DNA of 64,000 nucleotides, from the NCBI GenBank assembly GCA_021397845.1, contig CM038047.1, forward strand, positions 33,773,601-33,837,600. Reading direction: 5' to 3'. A program made the position numbers and the translations under genes. Source of the DNA: Areca catechu (Eukaryota > Streptophyta > Magnoliopsida > Arecales > Arecaceae). The notes beneath the pieces are model-generated. The model was given only the letters and a program-made list of their open reading frames with translations, ran no database searches and was not told the DNA's origin. Shown here piece by piece: positions 59,199-64,000 of the stretch; position 1 is the first letter of the stretch, and each line of letters begins with the position of its first letter.

Positions 59199-60500
59199 AT
59201 GGCAAGTGCAATTAAAGTTAATTTCAACCGATTTGATGGGAAGAGCAATTTTTCTCTCTGGCAAGTGAGGATATAAGACTTGCTCATCCAATAGGGGTTG
59301 ATTGATGTTCTCATATGTGTGGAAAGGCTGGCCATCATGGAGGAGAAAAGTTGAAAGCATCTTCAAATATAGGCGATAAGTATAATCTGCTTATATTTAG
59401 CGGATGGTATAGTGATCCATGTACCGAGCGAGACTTTTTTTATGGCAATATGGGTAAAGTTCGAGGAGTTGTACATGGTTAAGTTTCTCACCAGCATGCT
59501 ATTTCTTTGAAAGTAATTTTATCAATTGTGGATGAATGAAGGATAAAATATGTAAGAGCATCTAAGCAACTTTCAAAGGATCCTCATCAATTTTCTTAGT
59601 GTAAGTGAGAAGGTTGAAGAGAAGACTAGGGTGTTGGTCTTACTATCATCACTTCCGCACTCCTTAAGTCATTGGTGATTGCTCTTCTAATAGAAAAGAG
59701 CACCATCAAGATGGAGGAGGTCACTTCAGTGCTACTCCAGAATAAGGTTCTCAGGTAGAAGAACCAAACTTTGAATTCAAACAAGAACTTGGTGTTGGCA
59801 GTTTCTAGAGAAACCGGTGGCAGAGGGAGAGTGGCAGAGATTGCATGGTAGGCAGTCTAGGTCCAAGTTGAAAGATACTAGCAAGATCAAGTACTACTAG
59901 TACGACGAGTTAAGATATCATATCAAAAATTGTCCGCAACTCAAAAATGGTAGCGATAGTGATGGATACGGTGATATACTCATGATAAATATCTGATAAG
60001 GTATCTCCTTCTTCCTGATAGTGAATTCTAGATTTTGCATATTTTTATCACGTGTGTTGCAGAAATGAGCTATTCGACTCTCTAAAAAATAGATAGGGTG
60101 TTGTCCACTTATCAGATAGATCGAGCTATACGATCAAGGAGGAATGGATAGCCAACTTAAAGCTTCATAATGGAATATCATGAAAATTGGGTGAGTCTAC
60201 TACATATCCAGTTTCAACAAGAATCTAATCTCATGGAATAACTGGATTTAAATAGCTACATATAGAGAGCTGGTGATGGAATCATAAAGGTTCTTCATAA
60301 CAGTAGAGTTGTGTTGCAAGGATAGAAGTATGTAGGATATTATCTCTTAATAAGAAGTCCAGTATGAGATGGAGTTCGTGATGCAAATGGAAGCCCAGTA
60401 TGAGATAAAGCTTCGAGAGCAAGTAAATTGAGTATGAGACAAGAGACTTGGGAGAGCGATAGATGATATTGTACGGTGAAGTTTTTATTATCATAGAAGA
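59199..60500 (+). pseudogene. Ty1/copia gag and GAG-pre-integrase remnant
   Basis: The ATG at 59199 opens MASAIKVNFNRFDGKSNFSLW, the start of copia gag (the FDGKNF-SLW landmark), then stops at TAA 59274-59276. Broken frames downstream show a knuckle-like YHIKNCPQ (about 59920) and the GAG-pre-integrase block (YTIK...LKLHNGI, then FNKNLIS, then VLHNSRVVLQG, about 60115-60325). After that nothing of integrase or RT is seen before the 3' LTR. Non-functional. Confidence 0.7.
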
Positions 60501-60664
60501 CTTCCTCGAGCAGATCTTAGGTCAAGATGAGCATAGTATATGATAGAAATGGATCAAGCGACCTGACTCGACTCCTATATTTATTCATCTATAAGCATAG
60601 GCATTTGTCCCAGGACATGGGCGCAAAATCTTTCAAAAGCTCTTAAAATCAGATAAAGTCCATA

Positions 60665-61560
60665 TATCAAGTCGAGATGGAAAAATATCTTGATTTGACC
60701 CTCTGGAATGAAATCCATGAGAAGATAGCTCAGGAAGAAACCAAGCCTGGCAGTAGGAGGCCAGGCCTAGCCCCACATGAGTGTGGCCCAGGCCCATGCA
60801 TGCGGATGTGCAGCCCAGGCACACAACCCAGCTATGCACTTCACCTCCCCCTATCGCACTTCACCATGGTCCATGGGAATGGCGCGGTCCACCAGAGGCT
60901 TCACGTGGTCAACATACCGTTTATCACCGTCTAGGGAGTCTTATCATGGTCCACATACTAATTTTGCACTATCGGATGGTGACGCACACTCTCGGGCGAG
61001 ATCGGACAACTAAGGGCAATTTCAGTACTGATTGGACTTGATCTAGCATAATTTGTGGTGCGTTCAATGCTGATCGGATGGCCAGAAAGCTTCAGGGTTA
61101 AACAGGAGTTGGAAAAGGAATTGAAGTCCAATTCCAATATAGATTGAATCTTTGATTTTCTATTGAAGTGCTCTTCGACAGAGAGACCCTGGAGGCTATA
61201 AAAGGGGGTAGATGGACAAAAGTGTGAGGATCTGAGAGCTTCTAAAAGTGGTGTCAGCAACAAAGAAAGCATGTAGGGATTAAAAAATCTCTTTGAAAGT
61301 TGAGAGCTTTGTGATGGATTTGAAATTTTTTATTGAGAGAAATTACACGAGATTGAAACTACAAATTTTTATCTTATATGTAATTTTTTTTTTATAGTAA
61401 AATCTTGCATGATCTATTAATTATATTTTTTTAGTTTATTTTTTTTTTTCTTTCTTTTCTCGCGGCATTAACAATGATATCGTAATTTTAGAAATGAAAA
61501 TCTATATTACACATGAAAAATTTTACAACAAATGATATTAATGTAGGCGGTACAATAATA
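60665..61560 (+). mobile_element. Copia 3' LTR
   Basis: Right copy of the direct repeat, with a TATA-like GGCTATAAAAGGGG near 61194-61207 that is degraded in the left copy (GACTATAATAAGG). Similarity to the left copy seems to continue for ~40 bp to TTGGTACAAG (about 61560), next to where the left copy has its primer site. Confidence 0.65.
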
Positions 61561-63520
61561 ATTGGTACAAGTGACATTACTCGTGCCATGATTACTATAA
61601 TTGTCACCCCACCTTTATCGTTGCGGATATTTGGCTTTTTCGCTTCGGATGGATAGTGTCTTAAATTTGCCTACAATGCTTATTGCATCAACTGCTCACG
61701 GCCAAAGTAAAAGATCTACCCATCAGGAGCTTGCATTGTTGTGAAACATATTTTCTGGAAGTCGCGATATGGTAGCATTTGGTGAAGTATTCAAGTATAG
61801 TTTCTTTAGATTGCCTTTGCTTTCTATACATGACATAAACAGTTTAGACTGATATGTAAAGAATGCATCATAATCTCATTCATGTCCAGGAATTAGAACA
61901 AATTATGCTTGGCATAATTTCAATTCTTAGGCATCTTGTCTAACACGCAAGAAAAGTTGTCCGATAGAATTTTGTTCACCAGTGAATAACAAGATCACAG
62001 ATATTGTAATTTATTTCATAAGGGGGAAAAAAAAAAACAGCATTTTATCGGTCAGAATTTTGTTATGTTATCAATTTGCTTGGATATTGTTTAGCAGAAT
62101 CATTTGTTGCTGCTTCTCTAAGGAGACTTGCAATCCTCCTATAGAAAACATGCTGTTGCTCATCCAGGAAATTTTTGTGTGACTGCTGCACTGCGTGGAT
62201 ACAAGTGGACATTTTTGGGTGTCCCATTTCTGAACATAAATACTTATCCCCCAGCTACTAAATGTTTATGGTGGAAAGTCCCTTCACAAACACGGTCCCT
62301 CTTGTGCTGCAGGGGTTGTAGGGTTTTGCAGGCAACAATCCTTGTTTCTTTTGACACCTTTCTTCTGGAACCTATGGCTGATTCATAACAAGAATAAATC
62401 CGTTTCTCTAGCATTCTCTTTTATTTTCTATAGTTATTTGCCCACCGATGATTATAATTGATTGAATTGAAGCTTTGAGAAGTTTAACCAGGCAGCCATA
62501 AAGAAGATTATTTAATGATCCAAGTGGTTATCAAAAAAAATTCAAATATAACCGCTAAGATGATAGTCCGGTTAATAGAGACTTAGCCTTATCTTTTATC
62601 GATCATAGATTCGAGGCATGATCCTCGTAGATGACTCGATTAAATCCAGAAATTTTTTTGGAACACGTGATCGGGATAACGAGAGAGCGCACCATTCCGG
62701 TATCTTAATGATGTCAGACTGACATACTCATTACTAGTGAAGAGGATACGCAAAAAAATTATGATCCGAATCGAACATAGCCTGACGGGATTGAGATCCA
62801 GCAAAGATAGCTACATCAAAATTTATCCTCCTCCTTTTTCTTTATATAAAAAAAAAAAAAAACTCAAGTATAGAACCATGAAAGTCCATCGTGGCAATCT
62901 AGCGAAACGAATCCTGTGTAGTTATCCATGATAGAGTTGGTGATGGTAGCAATTAATTAAAACCTTCCCAACTGATCCTTATTCCACGTTATTACCATTT
63001 TCTGCATCGCTTCTTTATTATGTCTCACCAACTTGGTGTTTTATTGTATTTTTTGCACAAATTTAAAATAAAGTGCTGGAAAGTCACGAAGAAAAGGATA
63101 AAGAGTAGGATAATAATAGAAGAAAGTTATTATGAAAATTGTTAAAATAGAATCAAAGAGAACCATACAAGAAAAAGCATAGTGGATAAGGTTTCTCGAA
63201 ACCATCCAAGCAATTAGAGCAAGACAATTGTTAAGCATTGCTGGTAAATGACATAATTGAGAGTACATTAGCTTCGCGTTTGGAATCGAAATCAAAGGGA
63301 TGAAAATCAAAATAGTTATATTTCCCAATGTATTTAATTTTAATTAAAATCGGATTCGGAACAGAATTTAAATGCTAAATGGACTTCAAATTAAATTATG
63401 TGGGTTTGGAGCATTCTATTCTTTTTTAAAATTAAAACGAGAATGAGACTCTCTCCGTCAAATAACTGAAATAAAAATCACTTATTCTTATTCTCATTTC
63501 CTAGCTCAACTCTCTCCAAC
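61561..63520. other. Intergenic DNA
   Basis: No gene recognised. A plus-strand frame at 62128-62388 (86 codons) has ordinary composition but no known domain. From 63270 to 63500 there is a TTTGGAATCGAAATCAAAGG-type stretch and a partly complementary GAATGAGACTCTC region, possibly a small MITE. Confidence 0.4.
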
Positions 63521-64000
63521 CACTACCGAAAAATGTTGTTGGTGAAGAAAAACAAATTCCTTTGTTAATGCATTGCTAATTTGTTTAGCAATGGATTTGC
63601 TTGTATTGTTAAAAGCTCTATAGCTAATTAGCAGCGTAGCTAATTTTCATTGCTAATTTTTTTTAACAATAGAATAGCAACAGAATAATTTTATTGCATA
63701 TTTTTGAGCAATGACTTTCCGAACTAAATAATTATGGTTGTAATTTTGTTGCAAATCCATTACTAATCTGTTATTAAATTTTTAAATTTTTATTATTAAA
63801 CTGTTACTATACCATTGTAAAACCGTTGTTATTATTTTAGTCTTCTATTATAAATATATTTCTAAACCGTTACATAATTTTCAAATATCCATTATTAATC
63901 CATTGTAAATCCATTACTAATTAATATATTCTAAATTTCTTTATGTTATTAATCGATTGCTAAATTATATTTTTTGGATATATTCTTTTACATATAATAT
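63521..64000. mobile_element. Probable CACTA (En/Spm) transposon terminus, cut by window end
   Basis: CACTACCGAAAAATGTTG at 63521 begins with the CACTA signature. The following 480 bp are packed with direct and inverted copies of short words such as TTGCTAAT, TTAGCAATGG and CCATTACTAAT, like the subterminal transposase-binding repeats of CACTA elements. The rest of the element would lie beyond the window. Confidence 0.6.

Larger units (their letters stand above)
58255..61560 (+). mobile_element. Deletion-derived Ty1/copia retrotransposon
   Basis: Two direct copies of a ~890-bp sequence (about 58255-59150 and 60665-61560) flank 1.5 kb of internal DNA. The copies share long words such as CTTCACCTCCCCCT, GAGTTGGAAAAGGAATTGAA and GTCCAATTC. 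By eye they are about 75-80% identical, which implies an old insertion. A primer-binding site for tRNA-Met and gag/pre-integrase remnants are present. Integrase, RT and RNase H are missing. The exact LTR ends are uncertain. Confidence 0.75.

Noticed and set aside
62128..62388. 86-codon frame in the right-hand intergenic region
   Set aside because: No known domain and no adjoining exons could be linked; left as intergenic.

Overview
The window is nuclear DNA of a flowering plant, probably a monocot. The evidence is two spliced genes with plant-specific sequence, a GC-rich first exon ahead of AT-rich introns, and dense nested LTR retrotransposons. A palm-like genome is only a guess. No bacterial genes, operons, CRISPR arrays or tRNA/rRNA genes were seen.

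Two host genes were reconstructed exon by exon, both on the minus strand. (1) At 9664-14353 a four-exon gene encodes a 226-residue SFT2-type Golgi vesicle-transport membrane protein. (2) At 32289-47469 an eight-exon gene encodes a 226-residue calcineurin B-like (CBL2/CBL3 class) calcium sensor. Its last 18 residues lie behind a 4.2 kb intron. Both frames close perfectly across every splice junction, so both look functional. They belong to unrelated pathways (Golgi trafficking; calcium signalling) and nothing suggests they cooperate.

The rest is mainly mobile DNA. 1-8.2 kb: intergenic, with microsatellites, a degenerate tandem repeat and a 1.7 kb element with inverted ends and a GC-rich, repeat-filled interior (6238-7930). 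8.9-9.2 kb: RTE-type LINE tail. 15.2-15.7 kb: hAT-like MITE with an 8-bp target duplication. 17.4-18.0 kb: Ty1/copia pol remnant. 18.0-30.4 kb: chimeric Ty3/gypsy (Tat-lineage-like) locus. It has an inverted LTR on the left, a GC-rich block, decayed gag-protease-RT-RNaseH-aRNaseH-integrase on the plus strand, a 50-bp minisatellite, an antisense spliced ORF with a 'putative gypsy type transposon' domain plus coiled coil, a 183-bp tandem array and a plus-strand 3' LTR. 51.1-55.4 kb: a giant palindromic (foldback/MULE-like) element with a 10-bp target duplication. Its right arm is split by a 1.75 kb solo LTR with its own 5-bp duplication. 57.0-58.0 kb: probable gypsy LTR. 58.3-61.6 kb: deletion-derived Ty1/copia element with two LTRs, a tRNA-Met primer site and a gag remnant. 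63.5 kb to the end: apparent terminus of a CACTA transposon.

The most unusual objects are the palindromic element with its purine-only centre and the inverted/chimeric gypsy locus with its antisense gene. All family assignments come from reading translations and motifs by eye; no database search was possible.
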